NCBI RefSeq assembly: GCF_002929705.1
Contig: NZ_PJIN01000012.1
Span: forward strand, 1-64,000
Source: Arthrobacter sp. N199823
GTDB lineage: Bacteria; Actinomycetota; Actinomycetes; Actinomycetales; Micrococcaceae
Direction: 5' to 3'
DNA: 64,000 nucleotides
Shown here: positions 51,199 through 60,429 of the stretch, piece after piece
How the letters are laid out: the number at the start of each line of letters is the position of its first letter
Position numbering within the stretch: position 1 is the first letter of the stretch
The notes under the pieces: generated by a model
The model's input: only the letters and a program-made list of their open reading frames with translations
Databases searched by the model: none
Told to the model about the DNA's origin: nothing
Program-made: the position numbers and the translations under genes

Positions 51199-53313
51199 AT
51201 GATGAACACCAAGACATTTCCCCATCTGATGGCTCCCGGACGCATTGGTCCCATGAGTACACCGAACCGTATTATCCTGCCGGCAATGGACATGAACGTG
51301 TCCGAACACGGCGAAATTGAGCAGACCGAGATTGATCACTACGTGGCGCGTGCCGCTGGCGGAGCCGGCCTGATCATCACGGGCGCGTGCGCCATCGCCT
51401 TCCCGTTTGGCGCAGCCTCCATGAAGGAGCCCGGGCTCTCCGAGGACAGGTTCATCCCGGGGTTGAAGGCCCTCGCGGACGCGATCCACGCAGCAGGCTC
51501 CAAGCTGTGCATCCAGTCCACACATCACGGCAAGGTTGCCCGAGTGGACACCGCCAACGACCGGCCCGTACTGGCACCCAACAAGCCTGACTACAGCTAC
51601 AACATGTCAGCGTTGGCCGATAGCACCCCGGATGAGCTGCGTCGCATGGGCGCAGCGACCGCCGGGAAGCAGGCAAGCTACAAGGAGATGACCAGCGACG
51701 ACATTTCCGGGCTCATCTCTGACTGGGCCGACGCCGCCGAACGTATTGCCAAGGCTGACTGCGACGCCATCGAGATCCACGTAGCTCACGGCTACATCCT
51801 CGGGGTCTTCCTGAACCAGCGGGACAACAAGCGCACCGACGAATACGGCGGACCGCTGGCCAACCGCGCACGACTGGCCTGCGAGGTCATCGCGGCCGTC
51901 AAGAAGCGAGTCGGCGACAAGCTGGCCATTCTGGTCCGAGTCTCTGGCGAGGAGTACGGCCAGGAAGGCGGTCTCAGCCTCGCGGAATCCATTGAGGCCT
52001 CGAAACTGTTCGAGCAGGCTGGCGCCGACGCCATCCATGTGACCGGATGGGGACGCAACCCCTTTGATAACTTCACCGACGGCCCGCTGCCTAGCAAGGT
52101 TGGCGCCTACTTGGAGAACGCCGCCGAGGTCAAAAAGCACGTGGGCATCCCGGTGATTGCCGTGGGACGTATGCTCCCGGACATCTCCGAGAAGGCCATC
52201 GCCGAAGGCAAGATCGACTTCGCTGCCATGGGCCGCCAGCTTCTGGCGGACCCTGAATTGCCGAACAAGCTCCGTGAGGGCAAGGCCGATCAGGTACGTC
52301 CCTGCATCAACTGCTATCTGTGCGTTGCCGAGAACTTCTTCGATGACACCCCGTTCTGCGCCGTCAACCCGGCTCTGGGTAACGAGGCCCTGCTCCCCCT
52401 GAAGCCAGCCTCCGCCTCCAAGCACATTGTGGTGGTTGGTGCCGGTCCCGCCGGTTTGGAGAGCGCCCGAGTTCTGACCGAACGTGGCCACCGCGTCACC
52501 GTGCTCGACAAGTCCGACCGTCTGGGCGGCACCATGTGGTTCTCCACCATGACCACCCCTGACAACGAGCGCCTGCTGCGCTGGTTCAAGGCAGAGATCA
52601 AGCGCCTGCGTATAGCGGTCAAGTTGAATACGCCAGCCACCGTCGAGACGATCCGGGCCCTGAATGCCGACCACGTCATTGTGGCCACCGGCGCCGTCCG
52701 CCCGAAGCCGGATTTCCCCGGCGGCGATCTGCCGAACGTGCAGACAGGCGATATGCTTCGCGCCATGATGCTCGGCACGGCGACCGCACAGGAGGCAGGC
52801 TTCGTCCTGAGCAACCTTGGAAAAATGGGACGCCTCTCCGGGCTGACCAAGAGCCCGGAGTTCGTCCGTCAGTTCACCAAGTATTGGCTGCCCATGGGCA
52901 AGAACGTGGTGGTCATTGGCGGCTCGCTCGTTGGTCTGGAGCTTGCTGAATTCCTCGCCGAGCGCGGACGCAACGTCACACTCCTGCACGAGAAGCAGCA
53001 GCTAGGACTGCCCTTGGCCATGCCGCGTCGTTGGACGGCCGTGAAGGACTCGCTGGACCACGGTGTAAAGATTCACCGCAACGTCAAGATCAACCGCATC
53101 ACACCTAAGACGGTCGAGTGGAGCGAGGGTGAGGAGAGCTTCTCCGCCCCGGCGTCCATGGTGGTCTACGCGGACGGCACCACGGCGGCTGCTCCCCTAG
53201 CGGAAAAGCTCAAGGACGCTGGCATCAGCCATGACGTGATTGGCGACGCCGGCGCAGTGAACTACATTCACGGCGCCATTCACTCCTCGTGGAACTTCAG
53301 CACCACGCTCTAA
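51199..53313 (+). CDS. old yellow enzyme/FAD-dependent oxidoreductase fusion
   Basis: A 704-residue flavoprotein of the 2,4-dienoyl-CoA reductase/trimethylamine dehydrogenase class. An FMN-binding TIM barrel (about 10-360; HVAHGYILGVFLNQRDN, EYGGPLANRARL) is followed by four cysteines CINCYLC and ENFFDDTPFC, a 4Fe-4S motif with CxxCxxC spacing. An FAD half (VVVGAGPAGLESARVL, near 414) and an NAD(P) half (VVVIGGSLVGLELAEFLAE, near 570) complete it. Start is ATG 51199 or 51202. Probable role: reduction of an unsaturated or N-containing xenobiotic or fatty-acid compound. Confidence 0.88.
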   Translation: MMNTKTFPHLMAPGRIGPMSTPNRIILPAMDMNVSEHGEIEQTEIDHYVARAAGGAGLIITGACAIAFPFGAASMKEPGLSEDRFIPGLKALADAIHAAGSKLCIQSTHHGKVARVDTANDRPVLAPNKPDYSYNMSALADSTPDELRRMGAATAGKQASYKEMTSDDISGLISDWADAAERIAKADCDAIEIHVAHGYILGVFLNQRDNKRTDEYGGPLANRARLACEVIAAVKKRVGDKLAILVRVSGEEYGQEGGLSLAESIEASKLFEQAGADAIHVTGWGRNPFDNFTDGPLPSKVGAYLENAAEVKKHVGIPVIAVGRMLPDISEKAIAEGKIDFAAMGRQLLADPELPNKLREGKADQVRPCINCYLCVAENFFDDTPFCAVNPALGNEALLPLKPASASKHIVVVGAGPAGLESARVLTERGHRVTVLDKSDRLGGTMWFSTMTTPDNERLLRWFKAEIKRLRIAVKLNTPATVETIRALNADHVIVATGAVRPKPDFPGGDLPNVQTGDMLRAMMLGTATAQEAGFVLSNLGKMGRLSGLTKSPEFVRQFTKYWLPMGKNVVVIGGSLVGLELAEFLAERGRNVTLLHEKQQLGLPLAMPRRWTAVKDSLDHGVKIHRNVKINRITPKTVEWSEGEESFSAPASMVVYADGTTAAAPLAEKLKDAGISHDVIGDAGAVNYIHGAIHSSWNFSTTL

Positions 53314-53437
53314 AGGGGTGCCCAGCTGAAACCTGTGCGCCGCCTGGATCGCCTTGATGCAGGCGGCGCAGTTGTCATGACTGACCCGGCAACCTTGTGT
53401 CCCGCCGGGCATAGAGCCGTCCACGTTATGGTGAGCT

Positions 53438-54022
53438 ATGGCCACTATTGACGGACTTGAAAAACTATTGACCGCCCTCAATGCCGGGGAGAGTATTCCG
53501 GGTGGTTCCCCACATCATGCGGCGATGCATGCAGCGAGTCAGGAGGCACTGCGTATTACCGCCGAGCTCAATGGGCAGTACCACTCCCCCGATGAGGTGC
53601 GCTCCTTGATGAGTGAGGTAACAGGCAGCCAAGTCCCCCAGTCATTCACACTCTTCCCGCCCTTCTCCGCAGACTTCGGCAAGAACATTCGCTTCGGTGA
53701 AAACGTGTTCCTCAATAGCGGCTGCAGATTCCAGGACCAGGGCGGAATCGACATTGGTGCCGGTTCACTGATCGGCCACAACGCTGTCATCACGACGTTG
53801 AACCATGACATGCTCCCGAGCCGACGAGCAGATATGCACCCGGCCCGCGTGGTGATCGGCGAAGGAGTCTGGTTCGGGGCCAATGTGACAGTGCTGCCAG
53901 GGGTGAGCATTGGCGATGGGGCTGTGGTCGGTGCGGGCGCAGTGGTCACCAAGGACGTGCCTGCGGGAGCCGTCGTCGTAGGTGTTCCGGCCAAACAAGT
54001 GGGCACTGTGCCGAAGGGCTAA
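53438..54022 (+). CDS. sugar O-acetyltransferase (LbH, maltose acetyltransferase-like)
   Basis: A 194-residue left-handed beta-helix acetyltransferase similar to maltose/galactoside acetyltransferases: [20 protein letters not shown], then the catalytic His loop [19 protein letters not shown] and coils [20 protein letters not shown]. It uses acetyl-CoA to acetylate a sugar or related acceptor in the cytoplasm. It is a single gene on this strand, with no clear operon partner. Confidence 0.88.
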   Translation: MATIDGLEKLLTALNAGESIPGGSPHHAAMHAASQEALRITAELNGQYHSPDEVRSLMSEVTGSQVPQSFTLFPPFSADFGKNIRFGENVFLNSGCRFQDQGGIDIGAGSLIGHNAVITTLNHDMLPSRRADMHPARVVIGEGVWFGANVTVLPGVSIGDGAVVGAGAVVTKDVPAGAVVVGVPAKQVGTVPKG

Positions 54023-54162
54023 CCCCACCAGGGCACGTCCAGGAACCTTTGGCGGCGCGGCGGCGAGGACGCAGAGAGTAACCTCTCGCCGTTCGCAGTG
54101 GCAGCGCCAGCTACCCCGGCCTAGTGTGAGTAGTGCTCGCACCCTCTCACCAAAGGAAGCTC

Positions 54163-55200
54163 ATGCCAGACTCTTCACGTCCCTTGCGCAAGCTGGGATT
54201 CCTCACCATTGGCCTGTTCGATCCAGCGGATCCGGCTGCCGGGCACGAATCCACGTTGCAGGTCATCGAAATGGGCGAACGCCTTGGATTCGACAGTGCC
54301 TGGCTGCGCCACCGCCACCTCCAGTTCGGAATCTCCTCCCCCATTGCGATCATGGCAGCCGCCAGCCAGCGCACCTCGCGCATCCACCTTGGCACGGCCG
54401 TCACCCCCGTGGGCTGGGAAAACCCGTTGCGTTTGGCAGAGGACCTGGCCACGGTGGATCTACTCTCCGGAGGACGTATCAACCCGGGCCTGAGTGTGGG
54501 TGAGCCCATGAACTACGACACCGTGAAACACGAGTTGTACCCGGACACCGCCGAGCAGGAGGACTTCAGCTACTCCCGCGTAGAGCGGCTTGCCCGCTTG
54601 ATTGACGGGGAACCGGTCCGGGAATTTTCCGGCAAGCATGGCGTCGTCGAAGAGTTCTCCAACAGGGTCGAGCCACACTCGGCGGGTCTGCGCGATCGGC
54701 TTTGGTATGGGGCAGCCAGCCTCAAGTCGGCGGACTGGGCCGGGGCCAACGGGTTTAATCTGCTGACCAGTAGCGTGGTGTTCGCCGAAGCGGGCCAGGA
54801 ACCCTCCTTTGCCCACATCCAGCAAGCCCAGATCCGGGCGTTCCGAGAAGCCGCCGCGGCATCCGGCGCGCGAGGATCCGCCCGGGTGTCGCAAGGACTG
54901 GTGGTGATTCCCACCGATTCGGCTACGGCCCAGCAGCGCGAGAAATATCAGAGATACGTCGATGAACGGACACCCCGAACCCTTGCGCCGCAAGGACCAA
55001 GAGGAATGCTTTTTGCCCCGGACCTCATTGGCACCAGCGAACAAATTGCCGAGCAACTGCACGCCCACGCCGGGTTCCAGGAGGTCGACGAAGTGGCGTT
55101 TGCGTTGCCCTTCAGCTTCGACCAGGAGGACTACGTCCAGATCCTCACCGACATTGCAACCACATTGGGCCCAGCCCTAGGTTGGACCCCGGAGCCCTAG
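54163..55200 (+). CDS. LLM-class flavin-dependent oxidoreductase
   Basis: A 345-residue luciferase-like monooxygenase: KLGFLTIGLFDPADPAAGHE at the start, HLGTAVTPVGWENPLRLAED (FMN region) and a C-terminal helix with FSFDQEDYVQILTDIATTLG. It uses FMNH2 and oxygen on an unknown substrate. ATG 54163 follows AAAGGAAGCTC; an ATG 10 codons earlier has no ribosome site. It is convergent with the hydrolase gene. Confidence 0.88.
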   Translation: MPDSSRPLRKLGFLTIGLFDPADPAAGHESTLQVIEMGERLGFDSAWLRHRHLQFGISSPIAIMAAASQRTSRIHLGTAVTPVGWENPLRLAEDLATVDLLSGGRINPGLSVGEPMNYDTVKHELYPDTAEQEDFSYSRVERLARLIDGEPVREFSGKHGVVEEFSNRVEPHSAGLRDRLWYGAASLKSADWAGANGFNLLTSSVVFAEAGQEPSFAHIQQAQIRAFREAAAASGARGSARVSQGLVVIPTDSATAQQREKYQRYVDERTPRTLAPQGPRGMLFAPDLIGTSEQIAEQLHAHAGFQEVDEVAFALPFSFDQEDYVQILTDIATTLGPALGWTPEP

Positions 55201-55222
55201 GCGTCGCCCTTCCGGTGATCTC

Positions 55223-56188
55223 TCATGCGGAGGCGCCGTGCATCCCCTTCGAAGGCTGCAGGCTTTCCACAATGATTCTCGCTCCCTGTTCGCCTGTCTC
55301 AGTGGGCAGAAGTGCGTAAACGTGTAGTTGCCCATTGGCCTCGTGCCACGATACCTGAACACCTGCGGCGCCCGCTTTGTCCCGCAGGATCTGTGCGTCG
55401 GGGTTCAGGACGTCGCGTGTTCCGGTGAGGATTGTCAGCGGCCCGAGCCCGGACATGTCACCGAACAGCGGGCTGACCACGGGGTCCTCGATGGGGTCGG
55501 CGCCCCGCCAAGCCTCCGCCAGCACACGCCCTCCGGGGCGCCCCAGCCACGGGTCGCTAGGCTGCACGGCGTCGATCCTCGGGTTCTTCCAAGTGAGGTC
55601 CAAGGCCGGAGAAAGCAGCGTGACGGCAGGAAGCACAACCCCTCGATCACGAAGCTCCAGGGCCACCGAGAGCACAATCTGGCCACCGGCCGAGTCTCCT
55701 GCCAGCCTCACCTCGTTGCCGGCGTCAAGCTCTTCCCTGACAAGTTCGACGACGCCGTCTCTCACCTCGCGGGCCGTCCCGAAGGGCACGAGTGGATAGA
55801 TAGGAACCACGACGCGTTGCCGTGATTCCCGCGCCACGCGTGCGCTGAGTTGCCAGTGCTGGAGCCGGATCTCATTGACCCAGCCTCCGCCGTGGATATA
55901 CACGACTACGGGTTCCTGCCCCTCGCCATTCTGGGCCCGGTTCGCTGGCTCCACGTCATACACGGGCCATCCGAGTGGATTCGGTAACCGGCGGTCAACA
56001 CGCGCACCTTCCAGACGCGTCGGCGGACCGTAGGGTTCCGGGCGCAAAGCGCGCTCGCGAATACGCTGGTGTGCGCCAGCCTCGCTCACAAACGTCCGGT
56101 TGGCGCGGGTCACTTTCAGGAACACCGGAATCAGAGATTCGGGAATACGTATCGGCAAGGGAATCCTCTCGGACGCTCGGAAGTGCAT
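55223..56188 (-). CDS. alpha/beta hydrolase (HSL/GDXG family)
   Basis: A 321-residue esterase of the hormone-sensitive-lipase type: oxyanion motif YIHGGGWVNE, nucleophile GDSAGGQ, acid Asp in LTGTRDVLNPDA and His in GQLHVYALL. It probably cleaves short-chain or xenobiotic esters. ATG 56186-56188 is preferred because upstream residues are not family-like, though the frame extends 37 codons to 56299. It is divergent from the barstar gene. Confidence 0.82.
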   Translation of the reverse strand: MHFRASERIPLPIRIPESLIPVFLKVTRANRTFVSEAGAHQRIRERALRPEPYGPPTRLEGARVDRRLPNPLGWPVYDVEPANRAQNGEGQEPVVVYIHGGGWVNEIRLQHWQLSARVARESRQRVVVPIYPLVPFGTAREVRDGVVELVREELDAGNEVRLAGDSAGGQIVLSVALELRDRGVVLPAVTLLSPALDLTWKNPRIDAVQPSDPWLGRPGGRVLAEAWRGADPIEDPVVSPLFGDMSGLGPLTILTGTRDVLNPDAQILRDKAGAAGVQVSWHEANGQLHVYALLPTETGEQGARIIVESLQPSKGMHGASA

Positions 56189-56414
56189 TTCGCTCAGAAT
56201 ACAGCGCTCTGCAATGCGGTTGCTGTCAACGACCGTGGCGTGCCCGGCCACCCGCAGGATCCGCGGCAAATAGTCCACCGAGCCTTTGCTCGAGCTCACG
56301 GTGCGCGAACCGCGCGATGAAAGTCTGCAGTGTTTCTATCAGGGCCGAAAACTTGAGCCCCCATTCCATATCGTGGTCTAGTGTCATGAACAGATCAGGG
56401 AGGGACTCCGAGCA

Positions 56415-56804
56415 ATGAAACAGTATCGAATCGACGGTGCCGAGGTGCAAGGTATCGCCGATCTCTACGAGCAGTTCAACCGCGAGTTGATGGCCGACGA
56501 AGATTGGTTTCTTGGTCAGAGTTTAGATGGGCGCAACGACGTCCTCTACCGAGTAGACGGCGAGGTCCGTGCTGGTCAGCCTGCTACATTCGTCTGGACT
56601 GACCACGCCCACAGCCGTGAAGCGCTCGGGTCCGATGCGACACAGCGGTGGCTGCAGAATAAGTTGTCACAACCGAATTCCTTCAATCAGCAACGTATCC
56701 AGGCGGATCTTGACGATCTGCAGAACGGAGCCGGAAAGAGCTACTTCGAGCTCATTCTTGAGGTCTTTGCAGATCACCCGCTCATCGATCTCCAAATCCG
56801 ATGA
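56415..56804 (+). CDS. barstar-like ribonuclease inhibitor
   Basis: A 129-residue protein of the barstar family: KQYRIDGAEVQGIADLYEQF start, LGQSLDGRNDVLYRVDGEV (barstar has the LDAL/NxD helix that plugs barnase) and SYFELILEVFADH end. Barstars neutralise secreted or polymorphic RNase toxins. No barnase-type gene is seen in the neighbourhood, so it may act as an orphan immunity gene. ATG 56415 with GGGAGGG upstream. Confidence comes from overall pattern; single residues of the barnase interface cannot be verified. Confidence 0.72.
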   Translation: MKQYRIDGAEVQGIADLYEQFNRELMADEDWFLGQSLDGRNDVLYRVDGEVRAGQPATFVWTDHAHSREALGSDATQRWLQNKLSQPNSFNQQRIQADLDDLQNGAGKSYFELILEVFADHPLIDLQIR

Positions 56805-57002
56805 TCCGATAGCCTGCGCCGTCGATTTTCCGCCAACGGTGTGCCACGAACACCGGGTGAACTGCATGCGGGGCACGAGTCAGGGCACGTGGTCCAGGGC
56901 GATGAGATTGGTCCGCGCGAGAAGAGCCGCTCCCTCTTGAAACTCCCTCTGATCGCTTGCTAGCCTGACGAGACTGAGCATCTAGTCGGAGGGAATCATG
57001 CC

Positions 57003-57878
57003 ATGACCGATTCATCACGCACTTCTCGGACCTGGTTCATCACCGGCGTTGGCCGCGGTCTCGGCCGGGAATTCGCGCGGGCCGCTCTGGAACAAGGTGA
57101 CCGCGTCGTCGGAACTGTCCGCCATGCCGGAGCCATGTCGAATCTACTGGCCGACTACCCACACTCGGCACGAGAAGTCCTTCTCGACGTCCGTGACGCA
57201 GCCGCGGTCACCGTCGCTGTGGATCACGCAGCGAAGATCTTCGGTGGCTTCGACGTTGTGGTCAACAACGCGGGCGCCGGGTTTGTCGGAGCCATCGAAG
57301 AAGTCAACGAGCAGCAGGCCCGCGATCATCTCGACTTGAATCTGTTCGGCGCGATATGGGTATCCCAGGCGGCGATTCCACACCTGCGAGAACGCGGTGG
57401 TGGCGACATCGTGCAGATTTCCACTGTCGGCGCCATCGGCTCGATGCCAACATTCGGACTGTACAACGCCGGTAAGTGGGGCCTCGAAGGCTTCAGCGAA
57501 GCGCTTTCTACCGAGGTCGCCCAGTTCGGGATCCACGTGACTATCGCCCAGCTCGGCGGATTCGCGACCGATTGGGCCGGTCCGAGTATGCAGTTCGCAG
57601 CCCCGAAATCGGAATACGACGAGCTCCGTACAGCCTTGTTTGGCACCGCGGAGATGCCCTGGCCCGCCGTCGATCCTGATGCATCTGTAACGGATGCCGA
57701 TCCGGCCCTGGCGGCAGAACGGCTGCTCGCTCACCTCACTGGCCCTGACCGACCATTGCGGGTGCTGATCGGTGACGACGCTCCCGGGCATGCAGCTCTG
57801 GCGTACGAGGCCCGCCGGGATTCCTACGGCAAGGACAGCGATTTCAGCTGGCCGTCAGGAAGGGGAACTACAAGATGA
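57003..57878 (+). CDS. short-chain dehydrogenase/reductase
   Basis: A 291-residue classical SDR: TWFITGVGRGLGREFARAAL (cofactor site), NNAGAGFVGAIEE, STVGAIGSMPTFGLYNAGKW (catalytic Ser and YxxxK). The absence of an acidic residue after strand 2 and the Arg in VGTVRHAG suggest NADP. Substrate unknown. GGAGGG lies about 11 nt ahead of ATG 57003. Confidence 0.88.
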   Translation: MTDSSRTSRTWFITGVGRGLGREFARAALEQGDRVVGTVRHAGAMSNLLADYPHSAREVLLDVRDAAAVTVAVDHAAKIFGGFDVVVNNAGAGFVGAIEEVNEQQARDHLDLNLFGAIWVSQAAIPHLRERGGGDIVQISTVGAIGSMPTFGLYNAGKWGLEGFSEALSTEVAQFGIHVTIAQLGGFATDWAGPSMQFAAPKSEYDELRTALFGTAEMPWPAVDPDASVTDADPALAAERLLAHLTGPDRPLRVLIGDDAPGHAALAYEARRDSYGKDSDFSWPSGRGTTR

Positions 57879-57891
57879 CGACGAGACATCG

Positions 57892-58536
57892 TCAGTCACG
57901 GCCCTTCCTATTCCACAGCTGATGCGTCAATCCGCTGGAGGTGCTGATGGATTCAACACTGAACCGGTCTTCCATACCAGCCAAGTGATCCCAGATCCGG
58001 ACACCGGTGCCGAGCACCACCGGAACGATCACCACATGCAGGAAGTCGATGAGATCAGCCTGCAGGAATTCGCTCACTGTTGACGGCCCGCCGCCAATCC
58101 GAACGTCCAACCCACCGGCCGCTTCCTGCGCGAGGCGGAGCGCTTTTACCGGGGACGTATCTACAAAGTGGAAGCTCGTGCCGTTGGCGAACTCGAGTGA
58201 CTCACGAGGATAGTGAGTCAGGATGAACACGGGGGTCAGGAAGGGCGGTGCGTCTCCCCACCAACCTTCCCAACCGTCGTCGGGCCAGTCCCCCGACTGC
58301 GGGCCAAACTTACGGCGGCCCATAATCTCTGCCCCGATGCCCTGGCCCCACATGCTGAACATGGCCCGATCCACGCTCACCGGGTCGTCTATGCCATGGA
58401 TGCCGTGAATGACGCGTCCGTCGAACTTACCGAAGAGCGCCGCGGCATCACCGATCGGCTTTTCGAGCGTCACGTAATCGCCAGCGGCGTATCCATCTGA
58501 GGAAACGAACAGGTTGTGTACTCGCGTCCGAGCCAT
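57892..58536 (-). CDS. dihydrofolate reductase/RibD C-terminal family protein
   Basis: A 214-residue protein of the RibD_C/DHFR-like fold: ARTRVHNLFVSSDGYAAGDY, IGAEIMGRRKFGP and RIGGGPSTVSEFLQADLIDF with the NADPH-binding Gly-rich turn, ending FLHVVIVPVVLGTGVRIWD. Found widely as stand-alone reductases of unknown substrate; not the true DHFR of folate synthesis. It is convergent with the SDR gene, 13 bp apart. Confidence 0.85.
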   Translation of the reverse strand: MARTRVHNLFVSSDGYAAGDYVTLEKPIGDAAALFGKFDGRVIHGIHGIDDPVSVDRAMFSMWGQGIGAEIMGRRKFGPQSGDWPDDGWEGWWGDAPPFLTPVFILTHYPRESLEFANGTSFHFVDTSPVKALRLAQEAAGGLDVRIGGGPSTVSEFLQADLIDFLHVVIVPVVLGTGVRIWDHLAGMEDRFSVESISTSSGLTHQLWNRKGRD

Positions 58537-58665
58537 GGCAACTCCCTAAGAGATTGATTTCTGGAAACGCTTGAACCCTAACCCAGCGTGATTCCCCACT
58601 GCAATCATTGTGGAGGTCAGGCGGCGGGAATGAGACTGCTGCACCATGGCTGGGCAGCAAAATGC

Positions 58666-59331
58666 TCACCCACGTCTCCGGGCCAGAACTATCCCACCCG
58701 GAACAATGTCGTCGGGCCGGAAGACGGACTCAGATTCGATCTGGAAGTTGGCATCCCGCAACCAATCAGAGATCTCGCTGGCGTGCCGAAGGTGAGTATC
58801 GACGCTGATCGCTTGGCCCGTATATCCGCTGGAGGCGTGCTCAGTACTGTCCCCGACGTGAAAACCGACGAGGATGTGGCCCCCGGGTCGCAGGACCCTA
58901 TGAAACTCTTTGATCACACCGGCCATGGCGTGGTCAGGAATGTGGATCGTGGACCAGAAAGCGACGATGCCGGCGACTGAGTGAGCGGCCAGATCGAGGT
59001 TTGTCATCGTCCCCACCTCGAAGTGCAGATCTGGGTAGGCCCGCTGGGCGAGGGCGACCATCATAGGTGAGAGGTCGATCCCGAAGGCTTCGGTACCTGA
59101 ATCCTGAAGGTATCGCGTGACATATCCGGGGCCGCACCCTACATCGGCCACCCGCCCGCCTCCGTCGCGCTGGACGAGTTCCACGAACACGTCCAAATGT
59201 GCCCGCAGATGCGGATGAGCTTCGAGCAGCCCTTGGACCTTTTCTGCGTAACCCGCGGCATCGAGGTCGTATGAATTTCGGGTATCCGTCAGCCATGTTT
59301 GCGCATCACCTGCCGGGTTATTGTCACTCAT
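58666..59331 (-). CDS. class I SAM-dependent methyltransferase
   Basis: A 221-residue methyltransferase: VADVGCGPGYVTRYLQDSGT (motif I), GIDLSPMMVALAQRAYPDLH, AHSVAGIVAFWSTIHIPDH and EFHRVLRPGGHILVGFHVGD. The substrate is unknown; small molecules are likely. Its ATG (59329-59331) overlaps the end of the hydrolase gene by 8 bp, so the two form an operon. Confidence 0.88.
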   Translation of the reverse strand: MSDNNPAGDAQTWLTDTRNSYDLDAAGYAEKVQGLLEAHPHLRAHLDVFVELVQRDGGGRVADVGCGPGYVTRYLQDSGTEAFGIDLSPMMVALAQRAYPDLHFEVGTMTNLDLAAHSVAGIVAFWSTIHIPDHAMAGVIKEFHRVLRPGGHILVGFHVGDSTEHASSGYTGQAISVDTHLRHASEISDWLRDANFQIESESVFRPDDIVPGGIVLARRRG

Positions 59332-60205
59332 CGGAGCCTGCGTCTCCGGATGTGGCGATCTCGCGATTTCCGCGCATGTGGTCGACAAGCGCAGGGATGA
59401 CGATATCCCACACCCTCGGCGGCGGCGCCTCGTGCCCCATGCCATGGACACGCAGCAGCGTGGCGCGTGGGATCATGTGGGCGAGTGCCGCACCGTGGGG
59501 CAGCGCGAATAGCGGGTCCGAGTCACTGTGAATGACAAGTGTCGGCATGGTCACCATCGACGGATCCGCCTCGCTGTCGCCTGCAACGAGAAAGTGATTG
59601 AGCATCGAGGATTCAATGCTCTTCGTGCGGCCAAACTCGATAGTGGCGATTGCACGGATACGGTCTTCATCGAAGCCGAACGACCCTTGATAGGGGCGCT
59701 CGGCTTCGACTCGGTAATCAATGACACTCGAGGCATCGTTCCAGTTGCTCACCACCGGGAGCTCGTTCTCTGCCGCGCCCAGGCTCAAGTCAGGGATCGG
59801 TAGCTCTCCCGAGTCACCTCCGATTGGTGACGACTCGATGAGTGTCAGCGTTAGAACACGTAGCGGCTCGGTGACACCGAGGTACTGCGCGATACCACCA
59901 CCCATCGACAGACCCACGAGATGTGCCGCGGCGATGCCGAGTGCATCAAGGATCCGAACAAGATCGTTGGTCAGATCAATGCCCATGTAATCCGGTTTGC
60001 CCGGCGGGCTCGTCGTCGACACCCCGGTATCCCGCTGGTCGTAGCGAATAACGTACAGACCCTCCGCAGCGAGGAGCTGGCAGAAGTCCGGAGTCCACCA
60101 GTCCATCGATTGGGTGGCTCCGGCGATGAGTAAGACCGGCGGGGAACTCTTGTCGCCGAACTCGTCGACCGCCAAGGAGACGCTATCGAACTCGAGGAGT
60201 TTCAT
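59324..60205 (-). CDS. alpha/beta hydrolase
   Basis: A 293-residue hydrolase: the oxyanion and dimer region LIAGATQSMDWWTPDFCQLL, RYDQRDTGVST, nucleophile elbow VGLSMGGGIAQ, acid in LVIHSDSDPLFA, and His in HGMGHEAPPP. Similar to proteins annotated as epoxide hydrolases or esterases. ATG 60203-60205 is used; the open frame upstream lacks similarity. It is the first gene of a two-gene operon with the methyltransferase, perhaps a resistance or modification pair (inference). Confidence 0.85.
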   Translation of the reverse strand: MKLLEFDSVSLAVDEFGDKSSPPVLLIAGATQSMDWWTPDFCQLLAAEGLYVIRYDQRDTGVSTTSPPGKPDYMGIDLTNDLVRILDALGIAAAHLVGLSMGGGIAQYLGVTEPLRVLTLTLIESSPIGGDSGELPIPDLSLGAAENELPVVSNWNDASSVIDYRVEAERPYQGSFGFDEDRIRAIATIEFGRTKSIESSMLNHFLVAGDSEADPSMVTMPTLVIHSDSDPLFALPHGAALAHMIPRATLLRVHGMGHEAPPPRVWDIVIPALVDHMRGNREIATSGDAGSDE

Positions 60206-60417
60206 GTCTAAAGCATCCTTCCCTCGACCCCGCACGGTCAATGTGCGCGTCGAGGATGATTGCAGGCCCCGTCCGCCAGCCGGGCGAGCACCTTGAACAA
60301 GCTGGAGCCCGGCCCAGATCCCGAGATCAAAGGGCAACAGCTGAGCCGAATGTCGGTCCTCGTCCATCAGCTTGGTGACACTCGGCTTTTGGGCTGGGAT
60401 CGTCGACGACGGATGGT

Positions 60418-60429
60418 TAGGCTGGGTGG
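60418..60429 (+). promoter_or_regulatory. -10 box of the histidine phosphatase gene, leaderless
   Basis: TAGGCT (60418-60423) followed by 6 nt and ATG 60430. No good -35 element is at 16-18 nt, so only the -10 and the leaderless arrangement are claimed. Confidence 0.5.

Noticed and set aside
51607-52989. 460-codon frame antisense to the flavin oxidoreductase
   Set aside because: The plus-strand protein has complete FMN, Fe-S, FAD and NAD motifs; the antisense frame is a GC-rich shadow.
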